The notes: generated by a model not told the origin, from the letters alone. A stretch of DNA of 64,000 bases from Pseudoduganella flava (GCF_007830495.1 NZ_VLKW01000013.1:124001-188000); one strand, 5' to 3'; counted from the first letter of the stretch, positions 16,411 through 27,146 are shown. Numbers and translations: made by a program.

Positions 16411-18612
16411 TCAGCCCTGCCGCAACGCCTGGAACAGCTCCGCGATATCGTAAGGCTTGGCCAGCAGCCGCACGCCGGGCAGGTTGACGCGGCTGTCCGT
16501 ATAGCCGGTGGCCAGCACGATGCGCACGTCCGGATAGCGATTGAGCACGATGCGCGCGAGCTCCACGCCGCCGATTGTGCCGGGCATGACGATGTCGGAG
16601 AACACCTGCCGCACCGGCGCGCCCGATTCCAGCACGGCCAGCGCTTCCTCGCCGCTGGCCGCGGCCTGTACCTCGAAGCCGGCGGTGGCCAGCGCGGCCA
16701 GCATCGTCTCGCGCACCAGCGGGTCGTCCTCGACGAACAGCACCAGGCCGGCCGCCGCCGTCATGTCCGGCGCCGCGGCCGGAGGCATATCGTCGCCCAC
16801 CGCCGCGGCACCGTCGGCACGGGGCAGCCAGATCGTCACCGTCGTGCCGGCGCCGGGCGCGCTGTCCAGCACCAGCGTGCCGTTCGACTGCGTGGCGAAG
16901 CCGTAGGCCTGCGGCAGGCCCAGGCCCGTGCCCTTGTCCATCGCCTTGGTCGTGAAGAACGGCTCGAGCGCGCGCGCCAGCGTTTCCGGGCTCATGCCGG
17001 TGCCCGTATCGGTCACGGCGATGCACAGGTAGTCGCCCGGCGGCAGCCCATGCGCGCCGTCGTCGTGCGCCGTATTGCGCAGCACGATGCTCACCTTGCC
17101 GCCGCGCGGCATCGCGTCGCGCGCATTGATCACGAGGTTCAGCAGCGCCAGCTCCATCTGCAGCGGGTCGACGGTGACGGGCCACAGGGCGTCCGGCAGG
17201 TCCACCGCCAGCTCCACGTTGCCCGGCACGGCGCTCTTCAGCATGGCCAGCGTGTTGCGCACGGCCCGCGCCGGGTCCACCGTCGCCAGGCGCGCATCCT
17301 GCACGGTGCCGAACGCGCGCATCTGCCCCGTCAACTTGGTGGCGCGGGCGATCGCGCGCTGGCATGTCTCGGCCAGCGCCTGCACGCGGGCGCGGTCCTG
17401 CGTCAGCGGGATCAGCTGCAGCGCGCCGGACAGCGTTTGCAGGATGTTGTTGAAGTCATGCGCGATCCCCGCCGTCAGCCGGCCCAGCGCCTCCAGCTTC
17501 TGGCCTTGCAGCAGCGCGCGCTGGGCCCGTTCGGCGGCGGCCACCGCTTCGGCCACCTTGCGTTCCAGGTCCGCCTTGTTGTTGCGGATCTCGGCGCTGG
17601 CATCGGCCAGCGCGAGGCTGACGGCGTCCGCCTCCGCCATGCCGGACGCGAACGCGGCGACCGCCTCACCCCGCCCCAGCGCCTCGGCCGACTGGCGCAG
17701 CCGTTCGATCGGCACGGCGGTGCGCTGCGCGTACCAGCGGGCACCAGCCACCGACAGCGCGGCCATCAGCACCACCATGATCGAGAAGCCCGCCGCCGCA
17801 TAGATCGCCGGGCGGCGCATTTCCTCCAGCGGCACGCTGAGGATCACGGTCCAGTCGGACGTCGGCGCGCGGCTGAAGAACGCCATCGTCGGCACTCCCG
17901 CCAGCGTCACACCCTGGTGCACGCCTTCACGCTCGCCGGAACGGATGCGCGCGCGCAGCGCGCTGCGCACGGTCAGGCCGATGTACTTCGCGGCGTCGCG
18001 GCTGCGCGCGATCACGCGGCCGTCGCGGTCGGTGATCGTGGCCGTCCATTCGGCCGGCAAGCCTTGCTGCACCAGCAGCGGCACCATGCGTTCGGCCGCC
18101 GTGCCCATCGCCAAGTAGTAACGGAGCTTGCCGCCGATGGCGACGGGGACCTGCACCGCGACGTCGTAGCGCTTGCCCACCGGCGCCATGAACAGGTCCG
18201 AGACGACGGTGCCGGCGGCGCCGCGGGCCGCGCGCAGTGCCATCAGGTTCGACGCGCCACGCGGCAGCGGGTGACCGAACGGCTGACGGCTGTTGAGGAG
18301 CTGCCTGCCTTCCAGGTCCATGATGACGATCGTCGAATGCTCCGGCGGCGCCACCCGGCGCGCGTGATCGTAGAAAGCGCGCAAGTCGCCGCGCTGCAGC
18401 GAGCCGGCCGCGCCGAGCGTACGCAGCACTGCCTCCATCGCCAACACCTCACGGTCGGCCAGCAGCGACAGCGCGCGCACGGCTTCCTTCACCCCTGCCA
18501 CCTCGGCCTTGCGCTGCTCCTGGTAGACATACCATACGGCGACGGACGCGACGACGAGTGCCGGCAGCAGGATCGACAGGATCAGCAGCAGCAGGCGGGT
18601 ACGAATACGCAT
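16411..18612 (-). CDS. Hybrid sensor histidine kinase with receiver domain
   Basis: A 733-residue membrane sensor. It has a first membrane segment at about residues 8-28, an extracytoplasmic Cache-like sensing region to about 270, and a second membrane segment near 275-297. A HAMP-like linker follows, then a coiled coil (KADLERKVAEAVAAAERAQ). The histidine kinase dimerisation motif GIAHDFNNIL carries the phospho-acceptor His near residue 385, and the ATPase domain has N (INARDAM), G1 (DTGTGM) and G2 (GTGLGL) boxes. The C-terminal receiver has its phospho-acceptor Asp in FSDIVMPG near residue 672 and the conserved Lys in AKPYD. No separate output regulator is adjacent, so signalling may pass to an unlinked partner. 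Confidence 0.93.
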   Translation of the reverse strand: MRIRTRLLLLILSILLPALVVASVAVWYVYQEQRKAEVAGVKEAVRALSLLADREVLAMEAVLRTLGAAGSLQRGDLRAFYDHARRVAPPEHSTIVIMDLEGRQLLNSRQPFGHPLPRGASNLMALRAARGAAGTVVSDLFMAPVGKRYDVAVQVPVAIGGKLRYYLAMGTAAERMVPLLVQQGLPAEWTATITDRDGRVIARSRDAAKYIGLTVRSALRARIRSGEREGVHQGVTLAGVPTMAFFSRAPTSDWTVILSVPLEEMRRPAIYAAAGFSIMVVLMAALSVAGARWYAQRTAVPIERLRQSAEALGRGEAVAAFASGMAEADAVSLALADASAEIRNNKADLERKVAEAVAAAERAQRALLQGQKLEALGRLTAGIAHDFNNILQTLSGALQLIPLTQDRARVQALAETCQRAIARATKLTGQMRAFGTVQDARLATVDPARAVRNTLAMLKSAVPGNVELAVDLPDALWPVTVDPLQMELALLNLVINARDAMPRGGKVSIVLRNTAHDDGAHGLPPGDYLCIAVTDTGTGMSPETLARALEPFFTTKAMDKGTGLGLPQAYGFATQSNGTLVLDSAPGAGTTVTIWLPRADGAAAVGDDMPPAAAPDMTAAAGLVLFVEDDPLVRETMLAALATAGFEVQAAASGEEALAVLESGAPVRQVFSDIVMPGTIGGVELARIVLNRYPDVRIVLATGYTDSRVNLPGVRLLAKPYDIAELFQALRQG

Positions 18613-18675
18613 GGGACCTCGGGCACGTGAATTAACCTAACGGCAACAGAGCATTCTAGCTGAGCAATGCAGAAC

Positions 18676-18703
18676 GTGCCGCGCACGGTTCGTCGCGCGG
18701 CAC
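18676..18703. repeat. Perfect stem-loop upstream of the histidine kinase
   Basis: GTGCCGCGC pairs with GCGCGGCAC (18676-18684 and 18695-18703) around a ten-base loop. On the plus strand TTGTTTTT begins four bases later, giving a terminator-like look. No plus-strand gene ends there, so its function is unclear. Confidence 0.4.
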
Positions 18704-18719
18704 GACGTTGTTTTTCAAA

Positions 18720-18813
18720 CCGGGGGACAGTCCCCGGTGTCGTTTTACGACCAGCTCAGCCGCGAAATCGCAACCAGGGACAGTCCCGGTCGTTGTTTTG
18801 CGACCAACTCGGC
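18720..18813. repeat. Tandem pair of GACAGTCCC palindromic repeats
   Basis: Two imperfect direct copies of a unit of about 40 bases lie at 18720-18760 and 18774-18813. Each has a first small hairpin (GGGGACAGTCCCC-type; GGGACAGTCCC in the second) and then a second hairpin around a T-rich loop (GTCG with CGAC; GGTCG with CGACC), followed by AGCTCAGC or AACTCGGC. This differs from the GTCAGACCC family and lies between the ilvC terminator and the histidine kinase gene. Confidence 0.75.
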
Positions 18814-18823
18814 GATACGGACG

Positions 18824-18849
18824 AAAAAAAAGCGGCCCATCAGGGCCGC
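18824..18849 (-). terminator. Rho-independent terminator of the ilv operon
   Basis: On the minus strand GCGGCCC pairs with GGGCCGC (seven perfect pairs, four-base loop), followed by eight T. It begins 19 bases after the ilvC stop codon. Confidence 0.92.
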
Positions 18850-18868
18850 CGAGAGGCTACAAGGGACT

Positions 18869-19915
<1,047 letters not shown>

Positions 19916-19945
19916 TTAAATCAATCAGAGCAAATCAGGTATCGT

Positions 19946-20437
19946 TCAGAGCTTCAGAATGCGCTCGCCCCGGCCGATGCCGGAGCCGCCGGTGCGGACG
20001 GTTTCCAGGATCGAGGCACGGTCGATCGCGTCGATGAAGGCGTCCAGCTTGCTCTTGGCGCCCGTCAGTTCGATCGTGTAGGACTTCTCGGTCACGTCGA
20101 TGATGCGGCCGCGGAAGATGTCGGCGGTGCGCTTGATTTCTTCGCGTTCCTTGCCCACCGCCCTCACCTTGATCAGCATGAGCTCACGCTCGATGTGCTG
20201 GCCTTCGGTCAGGTCCACCACTTTCACCACCTCGATCAGGCGGTTCAGGTGCTTGGTGATCTGTTCGATGATGTCGTCCGAGCCGCTGGTGACGATCGTC
20301 ATCCGCGACAGGGTCGCATCCTCGGTCGGCGCCACCGTCAACGTTTCGATGTTGTAGCCGCGTGCGGAGAACAGGCCGACGACGCGCGACAGCGCACCCG
20401 CTTCGTTTTCCAGCAGCACAGAGATAATGTGTCGCAT
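19946..20437 (-). CDS. ilvN: Acetolactate synthase small (regulatory) subunit
   Basis: Regulatory subunit of 163 residues, the length of E. coli IlvH rather than the short IlvN. An N-terminal ACT domain starts HIISVLLENEAGALSRVVGLFSARGYNI, and a second ACT-like C-terminal half contains KSYTIELTGAKSKLDAFI. It binds valine and confers feedback inhibition on the catalytic subunit. Its ATG lies one base after the ilvB stop codon, so the two subunits are translationally linked. It precedes ilvC by 60 bases. Confidence 0.95.
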   Translation of the reverse strand: MRHIISVLLENEAGALSRVVGLFSARGYNIETLTVAPTEDATLSRMTIVTSGSDDIIEQITKHLNRLIEVVKVVDLTEGQHIERELMLIKVRAVGKEREEIKRTADIFRGRIIDVTEKSYTIELTGAKSKLDAFIDAIDRASILETVRTGGSGIGRGERILKL

Positions 20438-20438
20438 A

Positions 20439-22160
20439 TCAGAGGTCCTCCGATCCGAGCAGCATTTCGGACAGGCCCTTGCCCGCCTGGACCATCGGCC
20501 ACACGTTTTCGCTCTGGTCGGTGATGAAGTTCATGAACACCAGGCGGTCCTTCATGCCGAACGCTTCGCGCAGCGCGCCGTCGACGTCGCCCGGCTTCTC
20601 GATGCGCATGCCGACGTGGCCATAGGCCTCAGCCAGCTTCTCGAAGTCCGGCAGCGAATCCATGTACGACTCGGAGTAGCGCGAACCATAGTCGAGCTGC
20701 TGCCATTGCCGCACCATGCCCAGGAAGCGGTTGTTCAGCAGGATGATCTTCGGCGTCAGGTGATACTGCTTGCACGTGGCCAGCTCCTGGATGCACATCT
20801 GGATCGATCCTTCGCCCGTGATGCAGGCAACCGTCGCATCCGGGTTCGCCATCTGCACGCCCATCGCGTACGGCAGGCCGACACCCATCGTGCCCAGGCC
20901 GCCGGAATTGATCCAGCGGCGCGGCTTGTCGAACTTGTAGTACTGCGCGGCCCACATCTGGTGCTGGCCCACGTCCGACGTGATGAACGCGTCGCCGCGC
21001 GTCAGCTCGTACACCTTCTCGACGACGGACTGCGGCTTGATGATCGTGTCCGACTGCGGATACTTCAGGCACAGGCGGTTGCGCCACTCGGTGATCTGGC
21101 CCCACCACTTCGACAGCTGCGCCGGGTTCGGACGGTGGTCCGCCGCGTCCAGCTGGGCGAGGAATTCGACCAGCACGTCCTTGACGTTGCCGACGATCGG
21201 AATGTCGACCTTCACGCGCTTACTGATCGACGAAGGGTCGATGTCCACGTGGATGATCTTGCGCGGGTTCTGCGCGAAGTGCTTCGGATTGCCGATCACG
21301 CGGTCGTCGAAGCGCGCGCCGATCGCGATCAGCACGTCGCAGTTCTGCATCGCCATGTTCGCTTCGTAGGTGCCGTGCATGCCGGGCATGCCGACCCACT
21401 GGTCGCTCGATGCGCGCGAGCCGCCCAGGCCCATCAGCGTGTTCGTGACGGGGAAGCCGAGGCGCTCGACAAGCTTGTTCAGTTCATTGTGCGCGTTGGC
21501 CAGGATCACGCCGCCGCCCGTGTAGATCATCGGGCGCTCGGCCTGCAGCAGCAGCTGCACGGCCTTGCGGATCTGGCCGGAGTGGCCCTTGTCGACCGGA
21601 CGGTACGAACGCATCTCGATCTCCTTCGGATAGGAGAACACGTGCTTGTGCATCGAGATGTCCTTCGGGATGTCGACCAGCACGGGGCCGGGACGGCCGG
21701 TGCGGGCGATGTAGAAGGCTTTCTTGACCGTCTCGGCGAGGTCCTTCACGTCCTTGACGAGGAAGTTGTGCTTGACGACGGGGCGCGTGATGCCGACCGT
21801 ATCGCATTCCTGGAACGCATCCTGGCCGATCGCGTGGCTCGGCACCTGGCCGGAGATCACGACCATCGGCACGGAATCCATGTAGGCGGTCGACAGGCCC
21901 GTCACCGCATTGGTGACACCGGGGCCGGACGTGACGATCGCGACGCCCACCTTGTTCGAGCTGCGCGAATACGCATCGGCGGCGTGCACGGCGGCCTGTT
22001 CATGGCGTACCAGGATGTGCTGGAATTTGTCCTGCTTGAAGATCGCGTCGTAGATGTAGAGGACGGCGCCTCCAGGATAGCCGAAGACGTGTTCGACGCC
22101 CTCTTCGGCCAGGCAGCGCACGAGTATTTCGGCGCCTGTGATGGCTGCTTCGGAGTTCAT
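20439..22160 (-). CDS. ilvB: Acetolactate synthase large (catalytic) subunit
   Basis: Thiamine-diphosphate enzyme that condenses pyruvate with pyruvate or 2-oxobutyrate, the first common step to valine, leucine and isoleucine. The 573 residues are full length. The catalytic Glu lies in VRHEQAAVHAADAYSR near residue 53, and the FAD-associated central domain is present. The ThDP/metal motif starts TGEGSIQM; Glu takes the place of the more usual Asp in the GDGS form. The segment LLNNRFLGMVRQWQ completes the motif. It is the first gene of the ilvB-ilvN-ilvC operon and has an unusually long, foldable leader. Confidence 0.96.
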   Translation of the reverse strand: MNSEAAITGAEILVRCLAEEGVEHVFGYPGGAVLYIYDAIFKQDKFQHILVRHEQAAVHAADAYSRSSNKVGVAIVTSGPGVTNAVTGLSTAYMDSVPMVVISGQVPSHAIGQDAFQECDTVGITRPVVKHNFLVKDVKDLAETVKKAFYIARTGRPGPVLVDIPKDISMHKHVFSYPKEIEMRSYRPVDKGHSGQIRKAVQLLLQAERPMIYTGGGVILANAHNELNKLVERLGFPVTNTLMGLGGSRASSDQWVGMPGMHGTYEANMAMQNCDVLIAIGARFDDRVIGNPKHFAQNPRKIIHVDIDPSSISKRVKVDIPIVGNVKDVLVEFLAQLDAADHRPNPAQLSKWWGQITEWRNRLCLKYPQSDTIIKPQSVVEKVYELTRGDAFITSDVGQHQMWAAQYYKFDKPRRWINSGGLGTMGVGLPYAMGVQMANPDATVACITGEGSIQMCIQELATCKQYHLTPKIILLNNRFLGMVRQWQQLDYGSRYSESYMDSLPDFEKLAEAYGHVGMRIEKPGDVDGALREAFGMKDRLVFMNFITDQSENVWPMVQAGKGLSEMLLGSEDL

Positions 22161-22225
22161 GAAACATTCCTTTCAAGGTCCATAGGAGATTGAACGGATG
22201 CTCTTGCCTGTCGAAGTAAGCCCGT

Positions 22226-22315
22226 CGCCACAGCTCCCTCCCGCCCGTACACTTATTCGCGCTCGCCGCCGCTGTTCCCCCAACCGTAGTGGGGTGCAAG
22301 ACGAAGGCTGTGGCG
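22226..22315 (-). ncRNA. Candidate structured leader of ilvB
   Basis: The ilvB 5' leader can close on itself by a perfect nine-base long-range pairing, CGCCACAGC with GCTGTGGCG (plus-strand 22307-22315 and 22226-22234). Inside it is a five-pair hairpin, CCCCA/TGGGG (22278-22282 and 22290-22294). There is no leader peptide rich in Val, Leu or Ile codons, so a classical attenuator is not evident. A cis-regulatory RNA is possible. I recognise no named riboswitch class. The remaining sequence between 22161 and 22656 carries only this leader and the two promoters. Confidence 0.4.
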
Positions 22316-22476
22316 CTACTCGTTGAGCGACAGTTTCTGCAGCGGCCTGACTGACCTCTCGCGCTTTTGGCACGGGTTAGAGCAAACTGCTGACATATGA
22401 AAGCGGATCGGCGCCTGTGGCGTTGTGTGCGACGGGAGCACGATCGGGGAGCTTCGTGGTGTGCGAAGCGTTCCAT

Positions 22477-22505
22477 ACGGTACTGCGTCGCACCATTCTG
22501 GTCAA
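22477..22505 (-). promoter_or_regulatory. Candidate promoter of ilvBNC
   Basis: Minus-strand -35 TTGACC at 22500-22505 and -10 TACCGT at 22477-22482 with a 17-base spacer. The -35 is good, the -10 moderate. Transcription from here gives a leader of about 310 bases before ilvB. Confidence 0.45.
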
Positions 22506-22605
22506 GGAATATTGTGTTTTTTTCGTCCCGGCGCCCCGTTCGGGTGCAAAACAGCGGGCGGAACGTCGTGAAAATCGTTAAAACCATGCGGAAATTGAGG
22601 ATTTT

Positions 22606-22614
22606 TGCTAGCAT
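22606..22614 (+). promoter_or_regulatory. Extended -10 promoter of the ECF sigma operon
   Basis: TGCTAGCAT reads as an extended -10 (TG-N-TAGCAT), about 43 bases before the sigma factor ATG. No -35 of note; extended -10 promoters often lack one. Confidence 0.45.
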
Positions 22615-22656
22615 GCGCAGGTTCCAAGACCTCTACGGCACCGCAATCCCCACCTG

Positions 22657-23226
22657 ATGGCAACAGATAAAGAACTTTCAGACTTTCTGGAAAACGTCGA
22701 ACGACGTGCCTTCAAGCAGGCGGTCTATGCGGTACGCAAGGATGAATCGGCGCTGGACATCGTCCAGGACGCGATGATCAAGCTGGCGGAGAAATACGGC
22801 GACAAGCCGGCCGCCGAGCTGCCGCTGCTGTTCCAACGCATCCTCCAGACCACGATCCTCGATTACTTCCGGCGCGAGAAAGTTCGCAATACCTGGGTTA
22901 GCTTGTTTTCAGGATTGGGAAATTCCCAAGAGGAACATGAGGATTTTGATATACTGGAATCCTACGAGGCCGAACAGGGCACCCAGGCCGCCGAATCTTC
23001 CGCCGACCACGTCGAGCGCATGCAGGTACTGCAAATCATTGAAGATGAAGTACAAAAGCTCCCCACGCGTCAACGGGAAGCGTTCCTCATGCGTTACTGG
23101 CAGGATATGGATGTAGCCGAGACGGCCGAAGCGATGGGATGTTCCGAAGGGAGCGTGAAAACGCATTGCTCACGCGCAACTCACACTCTCGCCGAAGCGC
23201 TCAAAGCCAAGGGAATCAAACTATGA
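22657..23226 (+). CDS. ECF-family RNA polymerase sigma factor
   Basis: A 189-residue group IV sigma factor. Region 2 includes ALDIVQDAMIKLAEKYGD and the -10-recognition helix around LFQRILQTTILDYFRREK. Region 4 has the helix-turn-helix LPTRQREAFLMRYWQDMDVAETAEAMGCSEGSVKTHCSRA. The linker is longer than in minimal ECF factors and very acidic (EEHEDFDILESYEAEQ). Its stop overlaps the start of the DUF3619 gene (ATGA). The downstream membrane protein may act as a cognate anti-sigma or sensor, but it has no recognised zinc anti-sigma motif. Confidence 0.9.
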   Translation: MATDKELSDFLENVERRAFKQAVYAVRKDESALDIVQDAMIKLAEKYGDKPAAELPLLFQRILQTTILDYFRREKVRNTWVSLFSGLGNSQEEHEDFDILESYEAEQGTQAAESSADHVERMQVLQIIEDEVQKLPTRQREAFLMRYWQDMDVAETAEAMGCSEGSVKTHCSRATHTLAEALKAKGIKL

Positions 23227-23639
23227 ACACCGAAGAAATCAATTTCGCTTACCGGGTGCGCCATGCGCTCAACGAGAAGCTGGACGATTTGCCGGCCTCG
23301 ACCACGGACCGTCTCGCCGCCGCCCGCCAGGCGGCCCTGGCGCGCAAAAAGGCGCACGTCGAAGTGCGCGTGACGCGTACCGCGACGGCCACGGCCACCG
23401 CCAATGGCGGCGCATTCGGCGGATTGTTCTCCGATCCGTTCGGCTGGATGAGCCGCTTCTCGGTGGCGCTGCCGTTGCTGCTCGTCGTGGGCGGCATGAT
23501 CGGCGTGTACCAGTACGAGCAGCAGCAATCGATCGCCGAGCTGGCGGAACTGGATGCGGCCGTGCTGTCGGACGAGCTGCCCCTGTCGGCCTACCTGGAC
23601 CACGGCTTCAACGCCTACCTTGAAACGCGCGAGCAATAA
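23223..23639 (+). CDS. DUF3619 family membrane protein
   Basis: A 138-residue protein. The N-terminal cytoplasmic part (NFAYRVRHALNEKLDDLPASTTDRLAAAR) is typical of DUF3619. A Thr/Ala-rich linker is followed by one membrane segment near residues 78-97 (FSVALPLLLVVGGMIGVYQY) and a short periplasmic tail. The ATG at 23223 overlaps the sigma factor stop. The sigma/DUF3619/DUF3106/RDD order is a repeated betaproteobacterial arrangement. The topology would suit an anti-sigma factor, which is inference. Confidence 0.8.
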   Translation: MNTEEINFAYRVRHALNEKLDDLPASTTDRLAAARQAALARKKAHVEVRVTRTATATATANGGAFGGLFSDPFGWMSRFSVALPLLLVVGGMIGVYQYEQQQSIAELAELDAAVLSDELPLSAYLDHGFNAYLETREQ

Positions 23640-23641
23640 GC

Positions 23642-24445
23642 ATGGCGCGAGCTAGCGGTCGCACGTGGCTGTTGGGCGGTGCCGCCGCATTGGTCGTCGC
23701 GATCGTCGCCGGCGTTGCCTTGTTGCGCCATGAGCGTCCCGACCCGGGTGCCGGTTCGGCGGCTTCGGCCGCCTCGGCACTGCTCGCCCCTTCCGCCGCC
23801 GAAAAACGCTGGCAAGACCTGACACCCGCGCAGCAGGCTGCGCTCGAGCCGCTGAAAGCGGGCTGGGACGACCTCGGCCCCGTGCGCAAGCAGAAGTGGC
23901 TCGAGATCGCCGGCCGCTACGCGACGATGAAACCGGCCGAACAGAAACGCGTCCACGAACGGATGCGCGAGTGGGTCGCGCTGTCGCCGGAAGAACGCAA
24001 GGCCGTGCGCGAAAGCTATGCGCGCGCCCAGAAGATCGTCGGCGGCAAGAAGGCCGCCCAATGGGAGCAATACCAGCTGTTGCCGGAAGAGGAAAAGCGC
24101 AAGCTCGCCAACGCCAACGCGGCGAAGAAGCAGCAGGTGGCGAAACCGCCGACGCCGGCGCAAAGCCTCGTCAAGACACCCACACCGATCAAGCCACACC
24201 CGGGCCTCGCCACGGCCGGCGGTACCGCCGCCCCGACAACGCCCGTCGCGCCTGCGCCGGTAGTGCCGGTACCGGCCGCACCGGTGGTCCCGCCGCCGGC
24301 GCCCGCTCCCGTGCAGGAAATGGAATACCCGCTCGAAGGCGCCGCGACGCCGGCGGCGATGATGCAGCAAAACCCGCCGGCGCCGCCACCCGCGCCGCAG
24401 CCGGCCCCGCAACCTGTCCCTGCTCCGCCCAATGCCGGCAAATGA
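23642..24445 (+). CDS. DUF3106 domain protein, Pro/Ala-rich tail
   Basis: A 267-residue protein with an N-terminal membrane anchor or signal (residues 9-28). The DUF3106 core is made of charged helical repeats (WQDLTPAQQAALEPLKAGWDDLG, KQKWLEIAGRYATMKPAEQKRVHERMREWVALSPEER). A long low-complexity tail of Pro, Ala and Val starts from about residue 160. The core probably faces the periplasm. It overlaps the RDD gene by 14 bases. No biochemical role is known. Confidence 0.8.
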   Translation: MARASGRTWLLGGAAALVVAIVAGVALLRHERPDPGAGSAASAASALLAPSAAEKRWQDLTPAQQAALEPLKAGWDDLGPVRKQKWLEIAGRYATMKPAEQKRVHERMREWVALSPEERKAVRESYARAQKIVGGKKAAQWEQYQLLPEEEKRKLANANAAKKQQVAKPPTPAQSLVKTPTPIKPHPGLATAGGTAAPTTPVAPAPVVPVPAAPVVPPPAPAPVQEMEYPLEGAATPAAMMQQNPPAPPPAPQPAPQPVPAPPNAGK

Positions 24446-24959
24446 CCTGAGTCCCATCGGCGTGCCGTCCATCGGCCGCCGGCTGATCGCGATGGTGTAC
24501 GAGCTGCTGCTCGCCTTCGCCGTGCTGTTCCTGCCTTTCCTGATCTTCGAGCTGGCGGTCAACGCCAGCCATGCGGCCGTCGTCGAACACGGCCGCCAGG
24601 CGCTGGCCTTCCTCGTGCTGGGCGCCTACTTCATCCATCAATGGAGCCGCAACGGCCAGACCTTGGCGATGCAGACGTGGCGCATCCGCGTGACCTTGCC
24701 TGACGGCGGCGCTGTGCCTTTGAGGCTGGCGGTGGTGCGCTACCTGCTGGCGTGGATGTGGGTGCTGCCGGCGCTAGTCGCCAGCTGGGCGTTCGGCCTG
24801 GCGCACTGGGCCGCGCTGGGCGCGCTCGGCGCCGGCATCGCCGTGTGGTCGCTGACCGCCCTGTTCGACAAGGACGGCCAGTTCTTGCATGACCGTCTCG
24901 CCGGCACGCGGCTCGTGCAGTTGCCGAAGCGCACCAAGAAAACCGCCGCGACGGCCTGA
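24432..24959 (+). CDS. RDD family membrane protein
   Basis: A 175-residue protein of the RDD family. The name-giving Arg and Asp residues occur in SIGRRLIAMVYE and near the end in LFDKDGQFLHDRLAGTRLV. Three membrane segments are visible: about residues 21-42, 55-70 and 98-140 as a split pair. RDD proteins are small polytopic membrane proteins of unsettled function, some proposed as ion antiporters. Last member of the sigma operon. Confidence 0.85.
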   Translation: MPANDLSPIGVPSIGRRLIAMVYELLLAFAVLFLPFLIFELAVNASHAAVVEHGRQALAFLVLGAYFIHQWSRNGQTLAMQTWRIRVTLPDGGAVPLRLAVVRYLLAWMWVLPALVASWAFGLAHWAALGALGAGIAVWSLTALFDKDGQFLHDRLAGTRLVQLPKRTKKTAATA

Positions 24960-24996
24960 CCTTGCGGGCGGGTCCCCTCGCCCTCACCTTGTCCGG

Positions 24997-25308
24997 ATGA
25001 ACCCGGACGACGACTCCCCTTCCGCTCCGCTGTGCCCGTTGTGCGGCCGCCCGCTGGGCACGATCAATATCGATCGTCACCACTTGGTGCCGAGAACGTT
25101 CAAGGGCCGCGAGCAGTTCCCGATCCACAAGATCTGCCACCGGAAGATCCACTCCGTGTTCACGGAAAAGGAATTGCTGCGCACCTATCACACGTGGGAC
25201 AGGCTGCGCGAGCACGAGGATATCCGTACGTTTATCGAGTGGGTGGCGAACAAGCCGGCGGGCTTTTATACGACGACGGCGACGGCGAACCGCAAGAAGA
25301 GGCGGTGA
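24997..25308 (+). CDS. Small HNH-nuclease-like zinc protein
   Basis: A 103-residue protein. A zinc-binding CPLCGRP is followed by IDRHHLVPRTFKGRE and the second half-site ICHRKIH, the layout of an HNH (beta-beta-alpha-metal) fold with CxxC and HH...CxxxH ligands. The ATG at 24997 gives a compact single-domain protein. Stand-alone HNH proteins can be nucleases or just zinc-finger-like DNA or RNA binders. Nothing nearby shows a phage or restriction context. It ends before a REP-like element that separates it from the convergent pseudouridine synthase gene. Confidence 0.75.
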   Translation: MNPDDDSPSAPLCPLCGRPLGTINIDRHHLVPRTFKGREQFPIHKICHRKIHSVFTEKELLRTYHTWDRLREHEDIRTFIEWVANKPAGFYTTTATANRKKRR

Positions 25309-25337
25309 TGTGGGCGTTGGTGAGCTCCCGACGCGGA

Positions 25338-25416
25338 GCGAAACCCAAGACGCAAACCCATGGGGTCAGACCCGGCGGGTCTGACCCCGGCATTTGCAGT
25401 GGGTTGAACATTAGAG
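25338..25416. repeat. REP-like palindromic element, copy 2 (GTCAGACCC family)
   Basis: The core 25362-25388 is base-for-base the same inverted repeat as at 11150-11176. The flanks correspond in reverse complement to those of copy 1. Like copy 1 it lies between two convergent gene ends. Confidence 0.85.
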
Positions 25417-25458
25417 CCCCGGCGCCTCAATGCCAAGCCCCGACACGGATCCGCTATT

Positions 25459-26132
25459 TCAGAACCGCTCGTAGCCCTGCAAATACCGCCACTGCCCCAC
25501 CGGCAGCGCACCCATCGATATACGCCCGATGCGCAGCCGCTTCAGCGCCGTGACAGTCAGCCCCACGTCGGCGCACATCCGCTCGATCTGCCCCGGCTTC
25601 ACGTTCTTGATCGCGAAGCGCAGCCGGCCTTCGTTCTGCCAGCTGACCTTGGCCCAGCCGTTGTTCAGCCGCTTCAAGCCATCCTCGGCGATCGTGCCGG
25701 TGATGTCGGCGATGAGCTCTTGCTCGATCTTCGCGGCTTCGTCAACGAGCTTGCGCGCGACGCGGAAGTCCTGCGTGAACACGAACAGGCCGCTGGCAGC
25801 GTCGTGCAGCGGCAGCATCGCCTGCAGCTTCGTCACGTGGCGCTTCAGGAAGCGCTCCTTGCCCGCTTGCGCGCTGCGGTTTTCCGCCGTCAGGCAGGAC
25901 AGCGCATCGACGCCGGCGGGCTTGTTCAGCAGCAGGGTGACGGGGACGATGTCCAGCAACGTCGCGTCGTCGGCCAGCGTAACCGTCTGCCCAGTCGCCA
26001 CGCGCGCGCCCTGGTCCTCGACGACCACATCGTCGACGAGCACATAGCCGCCTTCGATGTACAGCTCGGCCTCGCGACGCGAGCATGCTTTGAGTTCGGC
26101 CACGCGCTTGGCGAGGCGGATTGCGTCGTCCG

Positions 26133-26136
<4 letters not shown>
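25459..26136 (-). CDS. rRNA pseudouridine synthase, RsuA/RluB/RluF family
   Basis: A 225-residue enzyme converting uridine to pseudouridine in rRNA (site not determinable). The N-terminal S4 RNA-binding domain contains RLAKRVAELKACSRREAELYIEGGYVLVDD. The catalytic motif with the conserved Asp appears as LPLHDAASGLFVFTQD; the usual GRLD is altered to LHD while Asp is kept. The ATG at 26136 overlaps the stop of ltaE (ATGA). Last gene of the string that follows iscX. Confidence 0.82.

Positions 26137-27142
<1,006 letters not shown>

Positions 27143-27146
<4 letters not shown>

Noticed and set aside
22161-22400. Possible leader peptide in front of ilvB (26 codons beginning MSAVCSNPC)
   Set aside because: It contains few Val, Leu or Ile codons and no clear ribosome site, so it does not look like a branched-chain attenuator.
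24997-25308. HNH protein as a homing endonuclease or restriction enzyme
   Set aside because: There is no intron, intein, methyltransferase or phage gene nearby, and the protein is only the bare domain.
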